Position numbers and translations under genes: made by a program | Notes under the pieces: model-generated | Database searches by the model: none | Told to the model about the DNA's origin: nothing | Seen by the model: only the letters and a program-made list of their open reading frames with translations | In this document: positions 27,793-36,497 of the stretch, in pieces | How positions within the stretch are numbered: position 1 is the first letter of the stretch | Layout: each line of letters starts with the position of its first letter | Source of the DNA: Methanohalophilus sp. RSK | GTDB lineage: Archaea > Halobacteriota > Methanosarcinia > Methanosarcinales > Methanosarcinaceae | Reading direction: 5' to 3' | Length of the DNA: 64,000 nucleotides | Assembly (NCBI RefSeq): GCF_003722075.1 | Contig: NZ_RDSK01000012.1 | Location: forward strand, 1 to 64,000

Positions 27793-27912
27793 GCCGGGGT
27801 GGCAGAGCGGACTAATCCAACGGCTTACAAAGTTGCCGCGGAGTCCAAACGCGGCAGGCTCGAGACCTGTTTCCCCTAACGGGGTGCTTGGGTTCGAATC
27901 CCAACCCCGGCG
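27793..27912 (+). tRNA. tRNA-Ser(CGA) with an extra ~34 nt between D-loop and anticodon arm
   Basis: Acceptor stem GCCGGGG/CCCCGGC with discriminator G, anticodon arm GCAGG-CTCGAGA-CCTGT (anticodon CGA), a long variable arm (CCCC-TAA-CGGGG) and T arm TTGGG-TTCGAAT-CCCAA make this a serine tRNA. The total is 120 nt rather than about 86. Removing about 34 nt after ACTAAT would restore the D stem GCA/TGC. The extra part forms a 7-bp hairpin (TGCCGCG/CGCGGCA) and partly repeats the D-loop region. No bulge-helix-bulge at the normal 37/38 site is present, so an unusual intron or an insertion is possible. Confidence 0.8.
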
Positions 27913-27936
27913 CTCAGACTATTTTTGAATGATTTT

Positions 27937-28066
27937 GAGACTGTCGGAAAAGTGGTGAAATCGAAACATTTCAAGCAATGGCTGAAAGTAAAACGCTATG
28001 CTGTGTTGCACTGTATTTAATGAATATGTTATAATTTTCTTGAATATGGGCTTTTCCGACAATCTC
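27937..28066. mobile_element. MITE-like element with 16-nt terminal inverted repeats
   Basis: 130 bp bounded by GAGACTGTCGGAAAAG and its inverted copy (one mismatch). The interior has no reading frame of note. It lies 25 bp after tRNA-Ser and before the accessory gene pair. It is a non-autonomous transposon remnant; the parent IS is not in the window. Confidence 0.6.
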
Positions 28067-28142
28067 TCTATTGAGATTACTATTGGAAATAATGGATAAA
28101 TTCAAAATCTACTTATACCTTATATTAAAAAAGTGAAAGTGA

Positions 28143-28484
28143 TTAATGCAAAGCAGAGGATAAATTAACCACACTGCTTTCATCGGAGTTTACTACAACT
28201 GGTTTATCCCCTTTATTTTTGACAGTTTTGAACATCATTTCTACTTTTCGGGGTTTGTTTATGCAGGTGTATTCTTTATCCGAATTTTCCAATCTATAAA
28301 GGAATTGTTGTGCAAAAGATCGGCTGATACTCTGAACATCCTTAAAATCGATTGTTATATTGCCCGCATCATTTGTTTGTTTAAGTTCATCAAAGAACTG
28401 ATTTGCAGAATCCCTAAGAGATAAATGTGCACTCAATTTATCCTTGATGTTAATCCGTTCTGCTTCCAGCATATTCATTATCAT
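28143..28484 (-). CDS. STAS-like (DUF4325 type) protein
   Basis: 113 residues. The text ITIDFKDVQSISRSFAQQFLYRL matches the core of STAS-like DUF4325 domains, an anti-sigma-antagonist fold. It lies 10 nt after a GHKL ATPase gene on the same strand. Such ATPase/STAS pairs act in partner-switching systems in bacteria; what they control here is unknown. AT-rich codon use differs from the neighbours, in line with a transferred patch. Confidence 0.75.
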   Translation of the reverse strand: MIMNMLEAERINIKDKLSAHLSLRDSANQFFDELKQTNDAGNITIDFKDVQSISRSFAQQFLYRLENSDKEYTCINKPRKVEMMFKTVKNKGDKPVVVNSDESSVVNLSSALH

Positions 28485-28494
28485 AACCTCTTAT

Positions 28495-29274
28495 TCATGC
28501 AATATAATCATAAATGTTTACTTTACTTATCGGATAAGGTATCCTTAAGGACACTAAAGTACCACTAAAAGTATATAATCCTTCTGTGTTATAAAATGTT
28601 TCATCTATTTTTGATTTATGCCAGGCTCCATTTCTGGAAACTATAAAAAATTGGGCATTACAACCATTCACATAAAGGTTTGTAGTCGTGGCTAAGCCAT
28701 ATCCTCTTTCATCACTTTTTGTGGAACGGCCCTTCATGGCCTCTTCTATTGCCTGACAGTCATTTTGTATTGGAATATCGTGTTTTTCAAAACAAAAGGG
28801 TATCGACAATCCATCGTCATAAATCGTAATTTCAACAAATCCCAGTTTCTCATAGCGTTGTGCCATTATACTTGCATTTTCGAATTGTGAATGTTGGTAA
28901 ATGTTGTCTATTAGTTCACCAATCATATAATTAAAAGCATCTTGTCCACCATAGTCAATACCGTTATTATGATGCTTACGTAATATTTCAATTACCTCTT
29001 CTGCTTCTGAATATTTTTGTGGCAAATATATTGGTGGAACATATGTTGCATTTTCAGAATATCCCTTTTTATCAACGATTGACATGTATTTTTCTACATT
29101 ATAGGGCGCTGAAACGTATTCCATATCAGGGTTGTTATTTATGAAATTGATCAAAGGAAGCAAACATGTAGGGCACAAAAAAGAACAACCAGACAGATCT
29201 ATAATGTTGTTTTTACGAGCAAAATCTCGAATTACACAATACTTTTGGTATTGCTCCATTATTCCAGAAGACAT
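28495..29274 (-). CDS. GHKL-type ATPase (histidine-kinase-like) without a kinase dimer domain
   Basis: 259 residues. The N-terminal half (about 1-105) has a CxxC-like segment CSFLCPTCLLPL. The second half is a GHKL ATP-binding fold: N box GELIDNIYQHS, G1 IYDDGLSIP, G2 DERGYGLATTTNLY and G3 SGTLVSLRIP. No phosphoacceptor His region is seen, so it is closer to anti-sigma or Hsp90/MutL-like ATPases than to a sensor kinase. The start ATG at 29274 lacks a ribosome site but has a TTTTAAA box about 30 nt upstream, suggesting a leaderless transcript. It is paired with the STAS-like gene. Confidence 0.75.
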   Translation of the reverse strand: MSSGIMEQYQKYCVIRDFARKNNIIDLSGCSFLCPTCLLPLINFINNNPDMEYVSAPYNVEKYMSIVDKKGYSENATYVPPIYLPQKYSEAEEVIEILRKHHNNGIDYGGQDAFNYMIGELIDNIYQHSQFENASIMAQRYEKLGFVEITIYDDGLSIPFCFEKHDIPIQNDCQAIEEAMKGRSTKSDERGYGLATTTNLYVNGCNAQFFIVSRNGAWHKSKIDETFYNTEGLYTFSGTLVSLRIPYPISKVNIYDYIA

Positions 29275-29423
29275 TGAAATTAAATAGAACGCTTGCTTTA
29301 AAATGATTGTGATATTTTGAATATGAACTGCTCTATAAATCCACTCTTTCCTTTTTTACTTTCACTCGGCTTACTATATACTTAATATTTTTATTATGAC
29401 AATAAACTACCAAATTTCGACTG

Positions 29424-29582
29424 ATGAGTAAAATGTTTATTCGGACAAATTGCCCTCATTGCAGAAGGGCATCCTATCATGAGGTAGTAGTTAAGTCTAT
29501 GGAATACAAACTCACGTTTAATGATGGCAGCCAGATGTTGAGTTATCTGATAAACAATATGAAAGTAAATTTTACTTTTTAA
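29424..29582 (+). CDS. Possible small CxxC protein
   Basis: 52 residues beginning MSKMFIRTNCPHCRRASYHE. The CPHC pair near the N-terminus could bind a metal, and the remainder (KLTFNDGSQMLSYLI) is ordinary. There is no clear ribosome site. A TATA-like run ACTATATACTTAATATT lies about 40 nt upstream. It may be a small gene or the remnant of a larger zinc-ribbon protein in an accessory patch. Confidence 0.35.
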   Translation: MSKMFIRTNCPHCRRASYHEVVVKSMEYKLTFNDGSQMLSYLINNMKVNFTF

Positions 29583-29608
29583 ACTCCACAAAAAACCCAT
29601 TAAAAATA

Positions 29609-29638
29609 ATGCCAGACCCCGCAATAGGAGTCCGGCAT
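29609..29638 (-). terminator. Terminator after the chagasin-like gene
   Basis: Arms ATGCCAGACCCC and GGAGTCCGGCAT pair at 10 of 12 positions, and the minus strand continues with a T-rich run. It lies 16 nt past the stop codon of the lipoprotein gene. Confidence 0.55.
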
Positions 29639-29653
29639 CCAGATCATCCATCC

Positions 29654-30454
29654 TCACTCAAACACATTATCGGTCTGCAATTCAAAGGAATCCTGCACAC
29701 CATTCACATCCACGGTGTAGTTACCCTTCTCCAGACCATAGACATCAAGGGGTACGTTGATCTCGAAGGGCACGAGGGCCTGGGTACACATGGCATCCTT
29801 AGGGCGTTTGGTCGGGATATCTATATTGAAAGTGTTCCCTGTTTTTTCAGTTGTGATATTGGCCTCATCTATCACGGTACAACCATCCGACAGGTAGCCG
29901 GTGGCCTGGACACTGATCTGGACCGGGAAGGATTCCATGACCAGAATTTCTATGTTATCCACATTGGCTGTGCCGTAGATATACTCAACATCATCGCCAT
30001 CAACTTCCAGTGTCAGGCTGAAAGTGTCTTCCTCACCCGTGACGTTTTCCCAGGGACGCTTGTAGATGGCATCAATCTGCTGTTTTCCGTTTTCCATTAT
30101 CCTGAAGGTCCATATATGGAAACCTGCTGCACCCACAACATCCTCATTTGCCGGCGGCTCAAACTCATCTTCTACGATTTTGATGCCATCGGAGGTTGTC
30201 AGGTTCCACTGATACCCTGTTGAAGGGTTTTCCTCCAGGCGTATTGAGAAGGAATCCCCGGTGGAAGCATTCACTGTGCTGCCGTCCCACTGGCCGGATA
30301 ATTCCATACCGTCGTTCAACGTGTGGGCATCCACACTTTCATTCACACCTGTACCACCATCATCCGCACACCCCAGGGAAAGGACAACTGCGGCCACCAC
30401 AACGAAAAAGGCAATCAAAAGCAAGCCTGCTCCTGCATAAGTGTTAATCTTCAA
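29654..30454 (-). CDS. Lipoprotein with a chagasin-like (inhibitor I42) domain
   Basis: 266 residues. A membrane segment is followed by LSLGC, a lipobox. The I42 domain has the inhibitor loops NPSTGYQW, GAAGFHIWTFRI and KRPWE, as in chagasin inhibitors of papain-like proteases. A second beta-rich domain follows (about 150-266). The start is taken as TTG at 30454, with GGAGATGG 6 nt upstream; an ATG 24 nt earlier lacks a site. It faces the outside of the cell. The target protease is unknown; a surface or S-layer role is possible. Confidence 0.82.
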   Translation of the reverse strand: MKINTYAGAGLLLIAFFVVVAAVVLSLGCADDGGTGVNESVDAHTLNDGMELSGQWDGSTVNASTGDSFSIRLEENPSTGYQWNLTTSDGIKIVEDEFEPPANEDVVGAAGFHIWTFRIMENGKQQIDAIYKRPWENVTGEEDTFSLTLEVDGDDVEYIYGTANVDNIEILVMESFPVQISVQATGYLSDGCTVIDEANITTEKTGNTFNIDIPTKRPKDAMCTQALVPFEINVPLDVYGLEKGNYTVDVNGVQDSFELQTDNVFE

Positions 30455-30531
30455 GTAACCATCTCCATGTGAATACATGGCGCTTACATTATATATTTAT
30501 TTTTTAAGCTGCGGACCTATTCGAACCTTTA

Positions 30532-31746
30532 TCACTGGGTCCGCAGGGCTTCCACGGGATCGAGTTTCGAGGCCTTGTTGGCAGGATAGAGACCCGCAAC
30601 CAATCCTATGACCAGGGCAATCAGGAAACCCACAACTATGAGATAGAATGGGAAAATATAAGGTAAATCCAAAAAGTAACTTACACCATAGGAAGCAGCA
30701 ACTCCTAAAACTGTACCCAGCACGCCCCCGATGACACTCAGGACCACCGATTCTATGAGGAACAGGGTCAGTATATTCACACGGGTAAAGCCCAGGGACT
30801 TGAGCAAACCCACTTCCTTTGTCCTTTCAGTCACGCTAACAAGCATAATATTCATAATACCTATCGAACCCACAAGCAGGGCAATCAGTGCTACAGAGGT
30901 CAAGAGGGTTGTCAGGGCACTGGAAAGCTGATTCAGGTTATCCAGGATATCCGCCTGGTTGAAGATTGAATAGGGTTTCACATCCTCATTATCCAGTTCT
31001 CTCTCCGAAACGCCGAGACTTCTGGCAAGCCTGCGATCCACTTCATCCGAAACCTCCCTCACTGAACGGGATTCGTCAACGGTTGCGGAGATGCCCCCAT
31101 AATCCTCAAGGCCCAGCATGTCATTCATTGTGTCTATCGGAATGAAAATCCGCACATCGGATTCTGCCCCGCTCTGGATGAAAGTTGTCTTGGGACTGTC
31201 AATGATCCCGATAACCTTGAAAGAGCGGGAAACTTTTGTTCCGTCCCTGCGTACAAACTCAACATCAATGGAATTATGATTGGATACTTTCTGGTCGAAT
31301 TTCTCATAAGCCACATCCGAACCCAGCACTGCAACGTACTTATCCTTGTCACTGAGAAAAGTGCCTTCCGCAAACTGTATGTTCCCAATTTGCTTATAAT
31401 CCGCCGAACAGCCCTGTATATCAATTTGGCGCACTGTAGAGAGATAGGTCACACTGGCAAGCTGCTGCCGGATGCCGGATACACCCTCTATTCCCGGTAC
31501 ACTACGTACAACTTCCAGCTGGTTGTCATAGAAAATATCGATGTCCTGACTGTAAATGACAATAAAATTCGATCCCTGCGTACCCAGTTCCTCTACGAAG
31601 AACTGGTTGAGGCTGGCACCCAGAGACACATTGGCAATAACGGCAGCAACACCTATGATGATGCCAAGGGTCGTGAGGGTGGAACGCATCTTGGAACCGC
31701 TGATGCTTCCCAGGGAAAGCCGCAAAGCTTCCTTGAAATTCAACAT
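30532..31746 (-). CDS. MacB-type ABC exporter permease (second copy)
   Basis: 404 residues. N-terminal span, a large outside MacB-PCD domain (about 45-265), and three C-terminal spans of the FtsX domain (LLVGSIGIMNIMLVSVTERTKEVGLLK). It ends with PANKASKLDPVEALR. It is a close paralogue of the gene just upstream (12 nt apart), probably a tandem duplication that now forms a heterodimer. It works with the ATPase at 34246-34986. Confidence 0.92.
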   Translation of the reverse strand: MLNFKEALRLSLGSISGSKMRSTLTTLGIIIGVAAVIANVSLGASLNQFFVEELGTQGSNFIVIYSQDIDIFYDNQLEVVRSVPGIEGVSGIRQQLASVTYLSTVRQIDIQGCSADYKQIGNIQFAEGTFLSDKDKYVAVLGSDVAYEKFDQKVSNHNSIDVEFVRRDGTKVSRSFKVIGIIDSPKTTFIQSGAESDVRIFIPIDTMNDMLGLEDYGGISATVDESRSVREVSDEVDRRLARSLGVSERELDNEDVKPYSIFNQADILDNLNQLSSALTTLLTSVALIALLVGSIGIMNIMLVSVTERTKEVGLLKSLGFTRVNILTLFLIESVVLSVIGGVLGTVLGVAASYGVSYFLDLPYIFPFYLIVVGFLIALVIGLVAGLYPANKASKLDPVEALRTQ

Positions 31747-31758
31747 CTTCTGTCCACC

Positions 31759-32973
31759 TCACTCATAGTGCAATGCCTCCACAGGATCCATTTTTGCGGC
31801 TTTGTTGGCTGGGTAAACACCCGAGATCAGACCAACGGCAAATGAGATGCCAAAGCCCAGCAGTATGAGACTGATCGGGAAAATATTAGCAATATCAAGA
31901 TAACTGTTCACCGCCATTGAAGCCGCCAGACCCAGCAATACTCCAAGGATACCCCCAAAAAGACTGATCATAACAGATTCCACGATAAAAAGGGTCAATA
32001 TATCAAAATAATTGTAACCCAGAGCCTTCATCAGCCCGATCTCTTTTGTTCTTTCGGTAACCGTCACAAGCATAATATTCATGATACCTATAGAACCCAC
32101 AATAAGGGATATAAGCGCAACAGCAACCAGTATGGATGTCAGGGCACTTGATAGCTGGTTTATCTGGTCCAGGATATCCTGCTGGTTGAAGATTTCATAG
32201 GGTTTGGCGTCCTCGTTATCAATATCCCTGCTGGGCACTCCCACCGAACGGGCAAGGTTTTCATCCACATCATCGGTAACCCTATCCAGGATTTCAAGGG
32301 AATCCGCCTTAATGAAAAATCCCCCTATATCGTCCCTGTGCTGCATCTGCTGCATGACAGCAAGAGGAATAAAAACACGTCCAGAAGGATCCACTTCAGG
32401 AGCTACGAAGGAGGCATCCGGGTCCTGTATGATACCCTTTACACGAAACGTCCGTGTACTTATCCCCCCATCCACATTTCTTATACTTACTTTTATGAAA
32501 TTCTTGACAGATAGATTCCGGTCAAACTTATCATAGGCCACATCCGAACCGATTACAGCCACATTTCCGTCCTGACCGGTCAGAAACTGGCCATGTTCCA
32601 TATTTATATTCCCCACTTCCTCATAATCGGGAAGGACCCCACTGACAGTTGCGGTACGCTCCGCTGATTGGTACTTCAGGGTCGCTGATTGCTGGTTAAT
32701 AGAGGATACCGCAGCAACACCATTGGTATTCTCAACCACATTGAACTGGGAATCTCCGAATACATTGTTTTTCTGGGTAAATATAACGATAAAATTAGTA
32801 CCCGATGCCCCTATTTCCTCTTCGAAGTACTGCCCGAAACTGGCCCCCAGGGATATGTTGGCAATCACAGCGGCAACCCCTATGATAATACCCAGGGTAG
32901 TCAGGGCAGAGCGCAATTTCGCACTACCTATGCTGGCAAAAGCTAACTTTATCGCCTCTGAAAGCCTGACCAT
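31759..32973 (-). CDS. MacB-type ABC exporter permease (first copy)
   Basis: 404 residues, same layout and length as its neighbour: TTLGIIIGVAAVIANISLGASFG at the first span, an outside domain, then SLIVGSIGIMNIMLVTVTERTKEIGLMKALG and the ending YPANKAAKMDPVEALHYE. Part of a four-gene operon with an ATPase and a secreted CARDB/COG1361-like protein. The substrate is unknown, probably a lipid or surface component. Confidence 0.92.
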   Translation of the reverse strand: MVRLSEAIKLAFASIGSAKLRSALTTLGIIIGVAAVIANISLGASFGQYFEEEIGASGTNFIVIFTQKNNVFGDSQFNVVENTNGVAAVSSINQQSATLKYQSAERTATVSGVLPDYEEVGNINMEHGQFLTGQDGNVAVIGSDVAYDKFDRNLSVKNFIKVSIRNVDGGISTRTFRVKGIIQDPDASFVAPEVDPSGRVFIPLAVMQQMQHRDDIGGFFIKADSLEILDRVTDDVDENLARSVGVPSRDIDNEDAKPYEIFNQQDILDQINQLSSALTSILVAVALISLIVGSIGIMNIMLVTVTERTKEIGLMKALGYNYFDILTLFIVESVMISLFGGILGVLLGLAASMAVNSYLDIANIFPISLILLGFGISFAVGLISGVYPANKAAKMDPVEALHYE

Positions 32974-32987
32974 ACAAGATTACCCGA

Positions 32988-34232
32988 TCATTCCTTAGGA
33001 TTCCATTTCCTGCGATACATATAGACAGCAACTACCAGCAGGACAAGCCCCAACACAGCAGCCACGCTTATGGCCGTATTATTATCTTCCTGTACTTTCT
33101 CGAATTTCAGGGACCGCTCACCTGCAACAAACTCATGTTCGTTGAGACCATTACGGAAACTGGCAATAATTGTAACATTTTTGGTGCCTGTAAATTCCTT
33201 CTGGTCAGATTTGGCATCTATTTCTATAGTGAATAGTTCATCAGGGTCCATTGAACCCACGAAATAGTTAGAAGGAGAGAAACTAACCCCTTCTGCCTCA
33301 AGGCTTACGGCTACTGAGGAGAGAGCATTCGGATACACATTAGCCACATCAAATTCAAGTGTACCCTGCCCATTTTTTATTGTAAGAGGCTTTGAAGGTA
33401 TCACTTCCAGTGAATCGGAATCCACCACTATCGGTACACGCCAATTATTGTTGAAGGAATGTGAGTTACCTATTGTCAAAAGGTCCAGGTAATAAGTCCC
33501 ATCTTCTATATTTTTATCCACTTCGACATTATATGTTACCTGTACTGAATCCCCCGGACCGAGGACACCTTTACCTTCGTATGGTTGACTTGTTACTTCT
33601 ATCAGGTCAGTTCCCTCAAGGGTTGCGGACTGGACCCTTGCATAAGTATCATAGGTTTCACCATCAATTACTATGGTGTTGGACTGGGCGTTATTCTCCA
33701 ATGTAAAACTTACGGAACCCTCATCACCGGGCATGAAAACCTGGGGGTCTGAGATGACATTAGATAGTTCGACGGTTCCTTTACTGTCAAAAGTATTTGA
33801 ACCCACCTTTATATCGAAAGATTCCTTTACCCATGAAAGATCACTATCTGCCCGGTAAAGCACATCGAAACTCCCCGTGCCGGTTTTAGCATTTTCGTCA
33901 ACATACAACCTGTATTCATGGATTGCTGTGCGGTCGGGAGGAATCCTGCCAAAATTCTGGATTGCATTTGTTTCAGAATCCAGAGAGAGAGGATATTCCG
34001 GTTCTATTTTGATTGAAACATCCTCAGCTTCTCCAGAGGCGTAGTTTTCAACTTTTACCCACACCGATACATAATCCCCTATATCCGCAGGATACGGTTC
34101 ATATTTGAGTACATCTACCCTCAGGGTCGAACTTGATGAATCTTCCGCAGCAGTAGCAGGAATCACAGCTATTGCAGAAAACATCAGCAACAAAGAAAAT
34201 ACAAAAAGTATCAAAAATCCGGATTTTTTCAT
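32988..34232 (-). CDS. Secreted, membrane-anchored S-layer-like (COG1361 type) protein
   Basis: 414 residues. Signal peptide (LILFVFSLLLMFSAIAVIPATAAE), three or four Ig-like beta domains rich in Thr/Ser/Asn, and a C-terminal membrane span (ISVAAVLGLVLLVVAVYMYRRK). COG1361-type proteins in methanogens are often encoded with ABC exporters, probably as docking or adaptor parts. ATG at 34232 follows AGAGGT; an upstream frame extension has no ribosome site. It lies between ATPase and permease genes. Confidence 0.85.
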   Translation of the reverse strand: MKKSGFLILFVFSLLLMFSAIAVIPATAAEDSSSSTLRVDVLKYEPYPADIGDYVSVWVKVENYASGEAEDVSIKIEPEYPLSLDSETNAIQNFGRIPPDRTAIHEYRLYVDENAKTGTGSFDVLYRADSDLSWVKESFDIKVGSNTFDSKGTVELSNVISDPQVFMPGDEGSVSFTLENNAQSNTIVIDGETYDTYARVQSATLEGTDLIEVTSQPYEGKGVLGPGDSVQVTYNVEVDKNIEDGTYYLDLLTIGNSHSFNNNWRVPIVVDSDSLEVIPSKPLTIKNGQGTLEFDVANVYPNALSSVAVSLEAEGVSFSPSNYFVGSMDPDELFTIEIDAKSDQKEFTGTKNVTIIASFRNGLNEHEFVAGERSLKFEKVQEDNNTAISVAAVLGLVLLVVAVYMYRRKWNPKE

Positions 34233-34245
34233 GGTTATACCTCTA

Positions 34246-34986
34246 TTAAGCAGCATTGGGCATAGTAACCCTGTCATCAATTAAACCGTCTTTCAAGTAA
34301 GCTACCCGGTCTGCATATTTATTAGCAAGTTGTAAGTCATGAGTGATCATAATGACCGTACGCCCCTTTCGATGAAGATCTGTAAAAATATTCATTATCC
34401 CTTCCCCTGTTTTTGAATCCAGGTTGCCCGTGGGTTCATCGGCAAGTATTATGGAAGGGTCATTCACAAGCGCCCGGGCTATTGCCACCCTCTGGGACTG
34501 ACCCCCCGACAACTCGGTAGGTTTGTAATCCATACGCTCAGAAAGCCCTACTAGGTCCAGTAGTTCCCTGGCCTTACTCCTTACATCAACCCCCGGCCTT
34601 CTGTTGGCATAGGTAGGCAGTTCCACGTTTTCCAGGGCACTTAATCGTGAAACCAGATTGAAACTCTGGAACACAAAACCAATCTCCATTCCTCTCAATT
34701 TTGCAAGTTCACTATCGGAGATGCGGTTCACATTCTTTCCCATAATATAAACTGCACCACAGGTGGGCCTGTCCAGACATCCGATCATATTCATCAGGGT
34801 ACTTTTACCCGACCCCGACGGACCCATGATAGCTACAAACTCCCCCTTCCTGACAAGCAGATTCACATTACTGAGTACCTTGATTGTCATATCCCCTACT
34901 TCATAATCCCGGCAAACGTTTTCAGTTCGCACGACTATAGCATCCTGCGGAGGATTTTTTTCCAGTACCATCATCCTGTTATTCAA
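34246..34986 (-). CDS. ABC exporter ATPase (LolD/MacB type)
   Basis: 246 residues. Walker A GPSGSGKST (about residue 55), signature LSGGQSQRVAIARAL, Walker B IILADEPTGNLDSKTG and the switch H (MITHDLQLAN). LolD/MacB class by sequence. It starts the operon with the S-layer-like protein and two permeases. It may also drive the divergent permease at 38125, which has no ATPase of its own. Confidence 0.95.
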   Translation of the reverse strand: MNNRMMVLEKNPPQDAIVVRTENVCRDYEVGDMTIKVLSNVNLLVRKGEFVAIMGPSGSGKSTLMNMIGCLDRPTCGAVYIMGKNVNRISDSELAKLRGMEIGFVFQSFNLVSRLSALENVELPTYANRRPGVDVRSKARELLDLVGLSERMDYKPTELSGGQSQRVAIARALVNDPSIILADEPTGNLDSKTGEGIMNIFTDLHRKGRTVIMITHDLQLANKYADRVAYLKDGLIDDRVTMPNAA

Positions 34987-35229
34987 AAGTCACAGCCCTC
35001 CGATTGAAAAATACTGATAGGATATATGGAATGATTCATAGGAATAATATCGAAGATAAAAGTCGGAGAAACACCTAGATTCGATGTGATCATTTTGTAC
35101 CTCCTTTTAGCATAAAAATATGAAGAATTACCCACCATTTCTTTTTTGCACTTTTCCCTTTTAATAAAACTGTGATTGAATGGATATAAACATTTTTCTA
35201 CAAGATTTTCTGAAAGGATATTTGAACTA

Positions 35230-35249
35230 CTCCACGCTTACGCATGGAG
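35230..35249 (-). repeat. IS right-end hairpin and likely omega-RNA end
   Basis: CTCCA and TGGAG arms around a CGCTTACGCA loop. In this family the right end is folded for TnpA and also forms the 3' scaffold of the TnpB guide RNA. The tnpB stop falls inside it at 35238. The guide portion would be read from flanking DNA just below 35222. Confidence 0.55.
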
Positions 35250-36497
35250 ATTCCTACGAGTTGTTATATCATTCATTGGATGCATTTGGGATACATCAAA
35301 CGTCAATAACCCTGTTTGTCGTAGATTATGAGCAAAATGCTCATAGCCTGTCCAAGTGGCATAATTGGATAGGTAACGTATCATGATATTGATAGCACTG
35401 TTTCTATCTCTATCAATAACGTTACCACAATCACATGTCATATCACGTCTATATAATGGCATATTATGTTGTTTTCCACAAACATAACATGTTTTTGACG
35501 TATATCTTTCATCAATTTTAACTACTTGTTTACCTATAAGTTCTGCTTTATAGGTGAGAAATTCGATGAAACGTGATAAATAACCGTTGTTTTGTGTAGA
35601 ACGATTCAACGTTTTGTTTTTCGATTTACCCATGTTTTTAACGTTGAGTTTTCCTACAATAATTGTATTGGCTTTGGTATTTTCTAACATTGATTTAGAT
35701 AATTTGTGTTGCCAATCTTTTATCTGATTATTTTTCCTTCTTACCATAGTACGAATAGTTTTGTTTAATCGATGCCATTTTTTACTGTATTTTTTGCAAT
35801 GGTCACGTCTTGATTGAACTGCACTGATTTTAGAATCCCAATATAAATCATATCGTGGATTGGTTATTTCAAAAAATTTTCCTTTATCATTTATCGCAGT
35901 AATCGTTTTGGTAATCCCTAAATCAATTGCTTGAAAATGATTATTTTGAACATAAGGCACATTGATTTCAGGTTCATGAGTAATGGCAATAAAAAAGTCT
36001 CCATTACCCCTTTTATCGTCATTGAATATTTCAATTTGTTTGATTTTCAAACTTGAAACATCATGACCAATATCAATTATCAAATCTTCATTATTCATTT
36101 TATGTGAAAACTGAATGGTATTCCCAACTACTTTGAAACCACTTTGATTATATGTTATTGTAAAAAAGTATTTACGACTTCTAAATTTCGGTGGTCTTGC
36201 TTTTTTGTCCCCATTTTTGTGAAGTCCAAAAAATGATTTGTAGTTGGCATCTAATTTACGCAAAACCATCTGACATGTTTTAGAATAAAGAATATCTACA
36301 ACAGAGTATTGTTTTTTTAATTGTGGCAAATAGTTTTGTTGTCTTGTATATGAAATGGATTTTTTTTCATTTTTCCATGCGTCTTTTCTTTCAGATAATG
36401 CAATATTATAAAGATATGTACATGCATTGGATAACTCCCAAAGCATATTCTTTTGTAATTCCGTTGGATGAATTTTGTATTTTTTTGTTAATTGCAT
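35238..36497 (-). CDS. tnpB: TnpB (IS605 OrfB) RNA-guided nuclease, with a shifted catalytic glutamate
   Basis: 419 residues. N-terminal wedge/REC part, RuvC-I AIDLGITKTITAI with Asp, a RuvC-II strand where the usual Glu is absent (IIVGKLNVKNM), a zinc ribbon (CYVCGKQHN, CDCG) and RuvC-III Asp (VIDRDRNSA). A glutamate sits nearby in KIDERYTSKTC; some TnpBs are known to have a relocated RuvC-II glutamate, so the enzyme may still cut. TnpB uses an omega-RNA from the right end to cut the donor site and keep the IS. It starts in the tnpA stop (TAATG). Confidence 0.93.
   Translation of the reverse strand: MQLTKKYKIHPTELQKNMLWELSNACTYLYNIALSERKDAWKNEKKSISYTRQQNYLPQLKKQYSVVDILYSKTCQMVLRKLDANYKSFFGLHKNGDKKARPPKFRSRKYFFTITYNQSGFKVVGNTIQFSHKMNNEDLIIDIGHDVSSLKIKQIEIFNDDKRGNGDFFIAITHEPEINVPYVQNNHFQAIDLGITKTITAINDKGKFFEITNPRYDLYWDSKISAVQSRRDHCKKYSKKWHRLNKTIRTMVRRKNNQIKDWQHKLSKSMLENTKANTIIVGKLNVKNMGKSKNKTLNRSTQNNGYLSRFIEFLTYKAELIGKQVVKIDERYTSKTCYVCGKQHNMPLYRRDMTCDCGNVIDRDRNSAINIMIRYLSNYATWTGYEHFAHNLRQTGLLTFDVSQMHPMNDITTRRNLHA

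Noticed and set aside
27793-27912. Normal archaeal intron after anticodon position 37 in tRNA-Ser
   Set aside because: The anticodon loop CTCGAGA is followed at once by its stem partner CCTGT, so nothing is inserted there.
29394-29657. Minus-strand open frame of 87 codons between the GHKL gene and the lipoprotein
   Set aside because: It crosses the terminator at 29609-29638, has odd composition and no ribosome site. The small plus-strand CxxC frame in the same place is slightly more plausible.
35180-35386. Plus-strand open frame over the IS right end
   Set aside because: Antisense to tnpB and the right-end hairpin; no supporting features.
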